64,000 nucleotides of DNA, from positions 2,356,001 to 2,420,000 of the forward strand of contig JABRWF010000008.1 in NCBI GenBank assembly GCA_018343915.1, read 5' to 3'. Positions 12,920 through 23,498 of this stretch are shown piece after piece. The position numbers were made by a program, and so were the translations under genes. The first letter of the stretch is position 1, and each line of letters opens with the position of its first letter. This stretch comes from Agroathelia rolfsii (Eukaryota > Basidiomycota > Agaricomycetes > Amylocorticiales > Amylocorticiaceae). The notes below the pieces were generated by a model. That model did not search any database. It had not been told where the DNA came from and saw nothing but the letters and a program-made list of their open reading frames with translations.

Positions 12920-13330
12920 TGATTGACAAAGAAATATGCTCCCTTTTTTCCCTCTTTTTTCTCTCGTTCGGAAAGCATAAGCTTCTTTGTTTATTCTTAC
13001 TTCACGACTTTCTCGTCTACTCAATCTTTTTCGGTTGCTATATGTCTTGTATACCCACCATTTTCATTTTCTGTCGAGTCTGGTCACGCACTCCCACTAC
13101 GTATGACTAAGTCCATCTTGGGATTTTAATGGAAATCGGCCATCCAATGCCAGAGCCAGCATGATTGCAATGATTTGCCAAAGTATATGATGTAATATAC
13201 AAGTTTTTTTTTTCTCCTTGCAGATTGAACGATGCAGGATCAATCAGTCCGCTCATGCTGCGTGTATAATGTCTAGAGAGAAGAGCACATCCGCTCATCT
13301 ATAGCATTACACTATTTATGAGTCGGGGTC
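12920..13330. other. Convergent 3' region between VPS39 and sedolisin
   Basis: This short spacer lies between two genes that point towards each other. It is pyrimidine-rich after the VPS39 stop and has a T-run near 13204. It presumably holds both poly(A) sites; no gene is seen. Confidence 0.5.
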
Positions 13331-15788
13331 CTAGAGTACAATCGACTTGAGTTTTCCGAAGTTTGGTGTGCCCAAACCCGTTACTTTATTAAAATGAAAG
13401 TGGTTAGAATTCTCAACGGCACACGCACACACACACACACACAAAAAAAGCTCGGCCACACTCACCCGGATCCCAACCGACAGTCGCGTTAAACCCTTGC
13501 GTGCCACACCCGGGATTATTTCCTGATGTGATGTCCGTGAGCCCTTGGACGCCTTTCCCGTACAACAGCGGGTTCAAGAAACCCAACGGTCCCAGACCGG
13601 CACGCAACCGCGCGTCGTTTAAGAGCGAGACGAAGCCAGCAAAGGTTGGTGTTGCGGCAGACGTGCCGCCGATGAGGACGTCTTCGGTTTGGTAGAAGAT
13701 GGAGAAGTTCCAGCCTTGGGCGGCAACGTCTGGATAGGCCTGTTGTTGTTGTTTTTTTTTTCCTTGAGCACTGGAAACGGGAAAGGAAGCAGGAGATTTA
13801 GGGGACTTACACGTCCGCTGGAGTTATACAGCCCTTTGTAGACCCCTTTAGGGAGCTTGTCGAGGTATCCAGCCACATACGCACTTTGGTATGATGGACG
13901 GGAGAACTAGTTGTATCAATCGATAGACAAACCAATCAGTAAGTTTTTTTATATAGGATGAATGTTGTCAAATTATAGGAGCGATTAAAAAAGCACACAT
14001 ACGTAGTTGCTGAACCCGCCTCCGGAGTAAAACCCAATCTCGGGGACGGCAACGGCCACTTCTGGGTTGATGAGGTACGTCGCGCCGACGGTTGTGACGC
14101 TGTATTACCCATTGTCAACACACAACGCGAAAAACAAAGAGACAGAAAAAGAGGGGAGACACAACACGCACTAAGGACACGAAGCAGGGAAATCTGCCAA
14201 AAACACTGTCCTGTTTTTTCCGTCGTTACTCAAGCATGTTTGCGTCTCCGGGTTGGGATCTCCGTCACCTACGCCGGCGTCGCCCGAGCCGAAGAGAACG
14301 GAGGCGCCGCGCGCGCCGAGCTGCGCAAAGCCGGCGCAGACGCGTTTGGCGTAGGCGTAAGGAACGGTTTGTTCATTGTCCGCATAGGAGGTGGAGATTG
14401 TCTGTTTTTTTTTTTTTCGGAGTGTGAGTTATTTATTTTGGAAAGGATAGGAGCAATGCTTACCTGAGGGACGGTGGATTGGTTTAGCATGTAACCTAGC
14501 CACTGTTGGTCCGTCGTTGGTATTAAGAAAGAATGCAAATAGAAAGACAAGATGTCATTACATTGAGATAAGGCTCATTGTCATTGTCATCGTCCGACGA
14601 CTCGGGGATGAACGGAGGCCTGCCGCCTGTGGTATAAAAGAGTCGCGGCGTCGGGTATCTGTATCGCGCATAAGGTTCAGAAGGCAAGTACGTATTATAT
14701 TGAAATGACCCACGTCAAGCCATAGCCATACTGGCTGTCGAGATCCGCTTCAGCACCTGCGAGAGAGATGTTTTGCAAGTTCTGTCCGCCTGTTGAGTTA
14801 TAAATTACCTATCAGAACAAAATGATGATATGGGAATAAAAACGAATTACAAACCGTTGATGTTTATGGTTTCGTACGTAGACCCAACCGCCTCTGGTAC
14901 ATAGGCCTCGTAGAACAGCTTCAAGTCCTTGTTATTGACGTATTGTTCCAAGTATCCCGTGATGGCAAAGATGTTGCCGCTGGTGGCACTGGGGGTGTAT
15001 CCAACGGCATTGTAGAGCTGCTTGAGACACTGGGGTGTGATTGTCGCATTGCAGGATGCGTTGATATGTAAACCTGAAGAGGTCTTGATAACGCCCGAAC
15101 CAGCATTGTGAGTGGGTGGGGCCTTGTTGATCAGGGATAGCGTCTTTTGAGGGCGCGGGCGGGAGAACATCGTCGTGGGCTGAATAAAGTCGACATGATC
15201 GAAGACGAAAGCAGGGAGGCTGTAGGATGTCGTGCGCACAAGCGCGTCACCCGTCTCGGAATGGGTCCAGATGCTATAGGTCTAGTGATGCGAGGACAGG
15301 CAGTGTGTAAGCTTCAAGCAGATATTGCTTAGCAATGGCGAGCTCACCGTGTCCAGCATAGACTCAGCAAGACCAACAGGGACTTTGACAATCACCCAGT
15401 CCTTGGCAGGCGAGCGCTGGACCTGGTCTGTTGTGACACCGTGCAGAGCGAGCCATTCATCGACGGCATTGAGACTGTCCTCGTGGGGCGCGACAAGGGC
15501 TTCGACCTCCTCTTTCGAGAGGTGGTCTCCGTACCTCCAGTGGTCTGGGTCGCTGACCTCGTTCAGGTGACGTTCGAGCTCGTCAAAGTTGGACTGCGGC
15601 AGGCCAATACGGAGCGTGATGTGGTGGTCGGCGGGCACGGGGACGTTGTGCTGAATCCAGCCGGGTGGGTGGGCGATGTGCTCCTTGACGAGATGGCTGC
15701 CTATACCCTGGCTGGGGATGGCCAAGGCTGCGGGGAGCGACAATGCGCAGAGCACTGCGACTCGGAGGATGCCTGTGGACTTGATCAT
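13331..15788 (-). CDS. Secreted sedolisin (tripeptidyl-peptidase, family S53)
   Basis: The product is a serine-carboxyl peptidase of the sedolisin family, secreted by fungi to release peptides from proteins at acid pH. It begins with a signal peptide ([20 protein letters not shown]) and an activation prodomain ([49 protein letters not shown]). The mature enzyme follows: [19 protein letters not shown], the catalytic Glu/Asp in [15 protein letters not shown], the block [10 protein letters not shown] with the oxyanion Asp, then [18 protein letters not shown] and the catalytic serine in [13 protein letters not shown] near 13660. It ends [15 protein letters not shown] with the stop at 13331-13333. 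About ten short introns interrupt it; the last contains a CA repeat. All catalytic residues are present and no break is seen. Length of about 560 residues is normal. Confidence 0.92.
13420..13443. repeat. CA dinucleotide microsatellite
   Basis: A run of CA units, interrupted once by CG and followed by an A-run, sits inside the last intron of the sedolisin gene. It is seen directly and is likely length-variable between strains. Confidence 0.9.
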
Positions 15789-15861
15789 GGTGCTGCACTA
15801 CTAGTACACCGACGTGGGGCAATGTTGCACACGCAGATGGGCCAAGCATGGTCTTCTCGAG

Positions 15862-15870
15862 TATTTATAT
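15862..15870 (-). promoter_or_regulatory. TATA box of the sedolisin gene
   Basis: On the minus strand this reads ATATAAATA, about 75 nt before the sedolisin ATG at 15788. Sequence and spacing match a strong fungal TATA promoter, as often seen for inducible secreted enzymes. Confidence 0.6.
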
Positions 15871-16939
15871 GGGGCTTATCACAGCCCATGACGCGAATTC
15901 GGCAAATAACTGAATGATGATCCTAATTTCTATCGTCGACCATGCGTCGTCGAGGGCTGTTGAGAACGATCTCTGTGCAGAGAAGCAGTTTCATGCAAAA
16001 ATGCGATGTCTATATACTAAAAACTACCAATAGTTCAGCTGTTTGGACAATTAGACCAGAGCTTGCATATACATACAAGTGCATATGCGTCCCAGCGTTC
16101 CACAAGGGCAGATGCACCACCCACATGGCACTGGGAATAATAATATATTGTTAAATAACCGATTAGTAATCATCCGGCTCAGCCATTTGTCTCACATCTT
16201 GTCATCACCCCACTCCACCATCCATACGTCCAAGACAGAGGGATATTCGAGGAGGACATGACTTCATCCCTGTCACTACTATTTTTATAATGCGGGTATT
16301 TGCTTCTTTTCTCTGCAATTCTGATTGATTTTTGCTACTTCTTTCGCTCGGTATTCATGCAGACATTTCCCAGTTGAACAGCCAGAAATGCGTAAGGCGT
16401 TGATACCCTCAGTGATGGATGAAGCCAAATAACTTGTCTAACGGAAATGGCCCATGACGGCGATGACATTGGTGATAAAGTCGATTGAATACCATATTTC
16501 AAAGCATTATTAAACATACGGTATACGCGTTTGTATACATATCAATGTGAGGCTACTGCGGCGGCCCATAGCTGGTTCAACCGAGCTCGATGCATAATAG
16601 AGAAGATGAGAGCACTTATCAGAAATCGGAGCCTCTGGCTGCATGTCTAGTCTTTAGCCTTGGCCCATGTGCTGGCTAAACTAGGAGAGTGTGAGAACGC
16701 AGATGGAAGCGCTACGCGCTTTCCGACCCCGGCTGGATAGTTCCTGTCCAAAGATCGAGGCGAGCAGCGATGGGCGGGTGAGACCGACTTGCCGCCTCAT
16801 CTCCTGCGGTCTGCTACCAGGTCGTCCTAGATGAGAAAAGGGAGATAGGTCACTAAAGTACCAGTGATTTGGGAATGCAAGGCGCACTCATACTCATACA
16901 GGTGCAACTTTCTCTGTGAGATGTTTGTTATAACCGGGA
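15871..16939. other. Intergenic stretch upstream of the sedolisin
   Basis: No gene is supported. The short frames on either strand have no recognisable domain and no splice-linked partner. The right end runs into the inverted exporter-gene fragment, and weak similarity to that gene may extend down to about 16690, too diverged to call. Confidence 0.4.
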
Positions 16940-17050
16940 GCGGTGGATATATGCGGTGGACATTGATCGGAAAAGCAGAGCGGTTGTTACCACTGAATGA
17001 GATAGAACCAATGAATAGACAGACGACTGGGAACAAAGATGAGATGAGGC
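16940..17050 (-). repeat. Inverted partial copy of the Mex67/NXF 5' region
   Basis: Read on the minus strand, this segment matches the plus strand at about 19575-19690, the leader and start of the mRNA exporter gene. Shared strings in order include CAGTCGTCTGTC, TTCTATCTCAT, GTGGTAACAACCG and a short TCAA-GT-C-CCGC tract. In the parent the coding start follows at 19684. The copy is diverged and no coding continuation is convincing, so it is a relic of a local inverted duplication. Confidence 0.65.
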
Positions 17051-17506
17051 GCCTAATAATGATCCAACTCGCGGACAAGTCGAAAGATGCACGGTAATTT
17101 GGAATACACCTATGGATTTTATAGTGCCGCGCTGTACTGTACTGTACTGTGGCAATAACTAATAGTTGTGATGATGTTCTCGAGTTGTTTACGCGGTTCC
17201 TAGCGCAACACGTGGGGTGAACCAGGAAAATGGCTCATGATAGAAAAAAACATGATGCGAGAAGCACTGTGGAAGGAGTGACTGTGGTGATTACTGGACA
17301 TCGTTTTCAGCTTTGGCGCTTCAACTTCAAGCTTCAAGCAGTGGTCCACTGCTTTGCGCGCTTTCCCGTCCACTAAGGTAGCAAAAATTACCACCACGCG
17401 ACGCAAATGCATATTGATGATTCAATATCAGCATCACAGCAATCCAATCGAGATATAAAGAGCAGATAGGATATTGTCTGTAGCGACAGCATCTTCCTCT
17501 TGTACC
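17051..17506. other. Intergenic stretch
   Basis: No gene is supported here. A short TACTG repeat occurs at about 17135-17150, just upstream of the exporter-fragment relic as read on the minus strand. Confidence 0.35.
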
Positions 17507-18595
17507 ATGACCACTGTTCATCCTCCTGAAGCTATGGTCTCGCACGGGCTCCCAAAGGCATCAAGAAACCTACACCCGATGATGATGAGCTTGTTGATGC
17601 CTGATTCTTCATGTAAGCTGTCACCTTCGAAGTAGGTATGTACAATCATGGCACTAGTCGTAGAATAGACTACAATAATAGCTTTCAGCAACTGGCTGGG
17701 CTCAACGAGATGTCCCTGCGGAAGCTCTGAAATAAGAAGCTCGAATTCTGTCAGCTGCTCAACCAGGTATCGTATATCGCTTCATTTCTTCCCACCCAGC
17801 ACTTATTTGTGAGTATATTTGCAGAGATTATCGATGAGGTGAGCAAGATGCTGGTAACTATGGCACTTGCTCAGGCTTACATATGTTCTCTTAAGAGAAC
17901 TATAGAAGCCGTTAAAGAAAGATGAATGACGTGATTAATGAGAAGATTGATGTAAAAACGAAGTCGCACGGAGATCAAATTATGGCAACACTGAATGAGT
18001 TATCTAACAAGATAGATAACTTGTCTAGAGACATAGGCGCCGTCAAATGCAATGTAGACAGCTCGAAGAGCGATGTAGGTAACTTATCTAAGAAAGTGGA
18101 CGATTCATCCAAGCGCATAGAAGATCTGTCTACAAAGGTAGATGGCCTATCTCAGAAGCTCACTGTGACGATGCATTGTCATGCATTGCATATCAAGGTA
18201 CGCATGGAATATTATCTCTCTTGTTAATAATTATTAACATTTGTTTAGAATTCCAATTCTGTTGCCAGCTCCGGTGATTTGATGGAGATGCCTTTCGTTG
18301 ATGATACCCTTCCTTGGAACCAGAGAGTCCTGGTTCCTGGTTCCAGGGCATGTTGCCTTACCTGTTATACGTTATACCGCTGATGTTGATGCCTCTGTGT
18401 TGGTAGGATAGCACCTATGTCAATTTACCTCGACTCGACTCCGCCCGGGCGATTAATCAACTATCAATGTACTGCGCTCAAGCCTACTATGTAGGGTATT
18501 ACCCAGGAGATGAAGTTCATCGAGACCTTCCTACTCTCAAGGATGCTATTTGGAAGACTATTGAGCGTAACGACAAGCTTCCAGTACAGGCGTGA
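17507..18595 (+). pseudogene. Broken coiled-coil protein gene
   Basis: Several coding-like blocks follow each other on the plus strand but do not share one open frame. They are PKGIKKPTPDDDELVDA near 17555-17600, LAGLNEMSLRKL then a stop then NKKLEFCQLLNQ near 17695-17766, EIIDEVSKMLVTMALAQAY near 17823, and a heptad-rich coiled coil (LSNKIDNLSRDIGAV, VGNLSKKVDDSSKRIEDLST) at 17922-18160. A last exon (AINQLSMYCAQAYYVGYYPG, WKTIERNDKLPVQA) ends with TGA at 18593-18595. A one-base shift separates the block ending EAVKER from MNDVINEKID at 17920. I do not recognise a named family; similar coiled-coil proteins are common in mushrooms. It is probably inactivated, unless unusual introns rescue it. 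Confidence 0.5.
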
Positions 18596-19683
18596 GTGAT
18601 GATTTGGTATGCCTATGCCCGGCAATGTGTTCGATTCTTTTGTTCTTTCAAGTTTCTCGCATATAAACTTTTTCGCCTTGACTTGAATTCCATGTGCATA
18701 TCCATTCCATTCGGACCTATTTTTTTTATTTCTTTATTTCTTTTTCTTTTTTTTTTTTTTCAAATAAATAGATGTATGATACCGTATCATTAATAGATAG
18801 TGTAGCTAGCACATCCTTTTCCTCCGCCACGTAATGGAAGCCTTATGCAGAAAAGCTATGAAAAACCACCTGCTTTGCAGCTCTTCATGCAACTTGCATG
18901 TTTGGTTCCCACATAGGGGACATAATCAACATTGCCTACATCGGTATACTCTAATGGTTGCCAGTATCACCTATACTGTTCACAATCCTCATAGGCTTCA
19001 TACTCAGCTCTCTGGATGACAAACCAGATGCCGATCCTATGTAGATGGCCGACTAATCACAGCGGCCTTTTCACTTAGTAAAAGCATTTATATACTTGAA
19101 TGAGTAACCCCAAAGTGGTACCACGACTCCAAGCAATCGATACTGATCAGCATTTAATGGTCACACACCACCTAGCGTGACTCGCTGCAAACACAATCTC
19201 GCCCCCTTCTACAAAGAATTAGAGAACAAGCCATGGAATTTTGGGCAGTGCTATGCTCGGTTTGTCTCCTCTAAAGATCCAGAGTGTGTATGAGATGAGG
19301 TCTCTATTCAGACCTGTGATTTGAAGTACTGTAGTTGTCAGACCATAAGTTCACTCGGTTTGAGTGTTACGCGTTACGAACTTGCGGACCCTCCGACAAA
19401 CATGTTCATTGTCGTGAGTTGCAAACAAAAAGGAAAAGAAAAGATAGGAATTAAAAAATAAAATAAAAATCACGTGGTGTGACGGCACAGCTGTGGCTGG
19501 TGTGGCGGTGACGTTGGTAAGGGCGGCAGCGTGACAAGGGCTGATTTGAAGCGGTGCCCTTAACTCTTGACTGCGACCTACTATCTCATCTCAGCTTTTC
19601 TCTCCCTCAGTCGTCTGTCCATCTGTCTGTTCTATCTCATCAGGTGGTAACAACCGTGCTGCTCTCGTCAACGTCTGCCGCCA
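18596..19683. other. Intergenic stretch and Mex67/NXF promoter
   Basis: No gene is supported. A long T-run follows the coiled-coil relic near 18744-18760. The last 150 bases are pyrimidine-rich, with CTCATCTCAGC and TCTGTC runs, and form the exporter gene's leader. The part from about 19575 was copied in reverse to 16.9-17.1 kb. Confidence 0.45.
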
Positions 19684-22213
19684 ATGTTCTCCAGCCCAAC
19701 CCCCGCCCCTGCTTCGGGCTCTCGCTCGCTCGTGCACAAGACTCTGCGCAGTGCAGGTCTCATAGACCAGGACGAGCGCATGAAGGACGCGACGCAGAAA
19801 CCGGGCGGGAGGAAAGCCACGACCAAGACCCGGCCGCACAACACTCGTCCCATCGATGCCTACAAAGACAGGGTTTCAGGATCGAGCCGCGCAGCTATGG
19901 TGAATATTCGATCCATTCATTTATTTCTTCGCTTTTTTTTTCTTTGGTCAGAGGCACAGATACTCGACATGCTCGCTTTCTACAATCCTATGCTCGCTAG
20001 CGTTATCTGTGTCTTTTTCTCGAAAAATGCGTCACTCTCTTGCAAGTCGCTCACGCATATTTCCTATATCCTCGTTGGTTCCACGCGCACTACATGTAGC
20101 TCGTAGACCGTGTGGCGGGTGGCTCAAACGCTTCAAATGCCGCCGCTGGTGGTGATTCATCGTCCAGCCTAAGCATCCGTGGCGCCGGTCGAACTGGCCT
20201 GCCCCGCCCAAGAAGAAACGCCGTGTCTACCGTCACATCGTCTGATTCCGCGCCGCTCACAACATCAGTGGTACAAGCCTGGAGGGAGTTTGTACGGTCG
20301 AGGTACAATGCAGAGCAGGCGTATCTAAATCTCGAAGTGAGTCGTTATTGTTGTTTTGTGTCCTATTATGCCTTATCGTATTGTACCTTGAACGCTTTCA
20401 GGCCATGGAAGAAGACCCCTACCTCATCAAACACAAACTCTGTGCTCCTGGCTCTCCAGGATCGACAGGAAAGGAATCTGCCGTCATCTTCAAACTTGCA
20501 AAGGAGCTACAACCGCCGGTCGGTCTCATTTGATGTCCCCATGATTCTTTCTTTTGTTTTCTTAGGTTTCGCGCGTCAACGTAGGTTCGCTCCGTAAATT
20601 TCGCAAGAAACAAAATTAGCCTGGGGCGGTACATTGCACCCATTGGAATTTATCTACCTGATCTCGCCAACTTGTCTTTGGCCGATAACAAAATATCGGC
20701 GTGGAAGGAGCTTGATTATATATCTGGAAGGAAAGGGAAGCTGCCCAATTTGCGGGAGTTGATCCTTACCGGTAACCCGCTACGCGAGCAGGAGTATGCT
20801 GTAGGAAAAGGAGATTCGTACAAGAGGTGGGCTATCTTTACCTTTTTCTTCTTCTTTTTTCTCAAGCTGATGGTCATCATAGTGCCATGGCTCGACGATA
20901 CCCCAACCTAGAAGTGCTCGATAACGAGGCCATTGCTTCGATAACGTTTGATGCTCCACAGCCGACTGCTTCGGCAGCGGCGACGAAGGCCGCTGCGCCG
21001 ATCGCGACGTCGGAAACGTTCCCAGCCGAGATGAAGCCCTCGTTTATTGCTGGCGTCGACCCTGGACTGATCAGCCAGTTCCTGCTCCGGTTTTTTGCTG
21101 CTTTCGATACGAGTCGGGCGTCTCTGGTGGACGTGTACCACCCGTCGGCGACGTTTTCATTCTCGGCGAACACGAATATCCCGACGCGCGCACGCATCAC
21201 GGGGTACCAGCACTCGAAGGAGATGCCGCATCAGAAGGAGCTTGAGTGGTCGCGCTGGCTCAAGGGCGGACTCGGCGGCTCGCGGAATCTGAGTCGGATG
21301 GGAGGCGGGATGGATAAGATGGTGGAGAGTTTGCATCTGGGGAGCGCGGAGATTGTGAAGGCGATGTCGGATTTGCCGGTGACGATTCATGATGTGGCGA
21401 ATGCACCGGATCATTATATTGTGGATGCGTGGCCGGTGGGTGAGGGCGAGAACGCGATGTTGTTCACGACCGTACATGGACAGTTTCAAGAAGGTTTGTG
21501 TGTGGATGCACTTTACTCTAGGCTTGGTTTTGGCGTGTTTGGGCTTAGTACTTTTTTCTTCTTCTTTTCTTCTATTACAGAACCGACCCATGGAATACGT
21601 TCGTTTGACCGATCGTTTATGCTTGCTATTGCGCCTGATGGATCACCGTTAGTGGCAAACGCTTCATCTCGTGTTTGTGATGCTTGATGATACTTAATCC
21701 CTCCTTCTTGCTTTCTTTCTTTCCTTCTTTCTTCCTTTTCTATATAGAGCAAAGGCTAATGGCTGGGGTCTCATCATCCTTTCTGATCAACTCAACGTGC
21801 GCAACTATTCGAGCCACGAGGCATGGAAGCCGGGTCCCATGGCTGTGCAGGCAGGCGAGCAGCCTAGTGCTGGCCTTAGACAGCATGTCCTCACGGCACA
21901 AGCGGTAGCGGATCTTGTTTCGATTGTACGTTCTAGTCTTTTCTCACTTGAACTTTCTGACCATGATGTGCTAATATGTGTATAGGCGGAGCCCCAAAAA
22001 ACCATGGTCGCACGCTTGTGTGAGATGACGGGGCTCAACGTCAAATTCTCCGTAGACTGTCTGGAGCAGAACGCGTGGGATATGGCTCGTGCACAAGCGA
22101 ATTTCGAATCGGTCAAGGTATGTGTGTTTCGGTCTGCGTATATTATTATATTACATGAAAAGATGTCTGACTTGGCTGTGTAGGCTAATCTCTCACGAGA
22201 CGCATTCATGTGA
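19684..22213 (+). CDS. MEX67: mRNA export factor, NXF/Mex67 family
   Basis: The protein resembles the nuclear mRNA export receptor Mex67/NXF1, which pairs with Mtr2/NXT and carries mRNPs through the pore. It starts [20 protein letters not shown] with a basic low-complexity N-terminus. A leucine-rich repeat region follows: [20 protein letters not shown] and [14 protein letters not shown], then [15 protein letters not shown]. Next is an NTF2-like domain: [55 protein letters not shown] and [16 protein letters not shown]. The end is a UBA-like TAP-C domain ([33 protein letters not shown]) with TGA at 22211-22213. I see no clear RNA-recognition motif before the repeats. Exon joins around 20530-20620 are uncertain. 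Its 5' region is partly duplicated in reverse near 17 kb. Confidence 0.88.
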
Positions 22214-23498
22214 AGATGAAATGACAATACTCTCGGCCCTGTTTCGCTCACTTCCACTTTTGCGTGGCGAGTCAGGGACTTGGACTTGGCGACCCTCGCT
22301 TTGCTGTGATTCGCCGCAGTAAAGATTGAAATGAGCTCCCATTTTTATATTCCTATATTTTCCCTGTTTCCTTTATTGGATGATGAAAAAGCCTGAACGT
22401 CTTCTCCGTTTCCTCTCTTTTATTTTTCTTCACATGCATCACATATCACAGACACAGACACACATATACATATACGCACATAAGCATTACTGTATCGCCG
22501 CATCACCGCTCAACCACATACATCCCACATCCCCGGCTTTCCTATTTTGTTTCATTTGGGCATTTTTTTCTTCTGATCCGTCCCCGCGGAAAACCATAAG
22601 ACAGGGCCATGATACGCCGCCGTCGCTATCCTCCACCCTTTTCCTCTGGCTTTGTTTATTTTGTTTCCTTTTTTTTTTCTCTTTTTCTCTTTCCTTTTTG
22701 TATTTCGACTCTAGTGCAAGTTCTATATACACTATTTACGCATTAAGAAATTGCATGAAGCGGGACAATGGTGATCACATACAAACAGATGGTTCAAGTC
22801 CAAACATCTGGATAGGGTTTACATGAGGCAGATGGCAGCGCTTGCAATGAGGCCAAGACCGAAGCGAGTTGAGCCAATCGCAGCCGGCCATTGTTCTCTT
22901 CCTTCTGAATCATCATTATCTCACTTATTATCATCATCATCAATCATATTACGCAAATAATAATAATAATATATTATTATTATTATTTTATTAAATATAT
23001 ATATATATATATCTGTCTCTTTGGCTCTGTTCAGCCTCGTTGTTTTGCCCTCGGGTCTCTTCTCTCTTTCCTTCGGCTTTCACCCTTTAGATCCGAGTCA
23101 ATCCTCTTGCTGCTTTCTTATTCTCATTGTTTCATTCTCTTTTTGTTGTAGAACCTTTCGCTGTTGTTGTGATTTCTATCTGTCTTGTTGTTGTCTTTCT
23201 TAGTTTTCAACTGTCTCGGTTTTTTGACGCACGCACATACTCTGCATATCGTGGGGAAGAACCTAAACATTGAACTTGAACGCCGCTGGAGCCCATAGAC
23301 TTTTTCTCACTTCTTCTTCGCTTCTTCTTTTTGTTGTTGTCGCCGATATATCTTCTCTTATCTTGACTGCCCTGCCTGTCTCGCTTTCTGCTGCTGCGCC
23401 CCACCCATCCCTATTGCTGTGTCTCGAAGCAAAGGGAATCCAAACTAGAACAAAAAGGATAAAACAGAAAAACGAACAAACGAACACATACAAAAGAT
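22214..23498. other. Long spacer between Mex67/NXF and the ankyrin gene
   Basis: About 1.3 kb without a supported gene. It is pyrimidine-rich, carries the AT-rich repeat at 22955-23012, and ends with a long leader for the ankyrin gene. Open frames here are low-complexity Phe/Ser/Leu runs on one strand and Lys/Arg/Glu runs on the other, as expected from pyrimidine tracts. Confidence 0.5.
22955..23012. repeat. AAT/ATT and AT microsatellite
   Basis: AAT triplets turn into ATT triplets, giving an imperfect palindrome that could fold into a hairpin, followed directly by about nine AT units. Confidence 0.85.

Noticed and set aside
15441..15917. 158-residue frame on the plus strand opposite the sedolisin start
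   Set aside because: It is antisense to the signal peptide and prodomain, with no domain of its own.
22785..22812. GGTTCAAGTCC resembling a tRNA B box
   Set aside because: The flanking bases do not form a T stem and no anticodon or acceptor arm fits.
22380..22826. 148-residue Phe/Leu/Ser frame after the Mex67/NXF gene
   Set aside because: It comes from pyrimidine tracts and is low complexity with no family.
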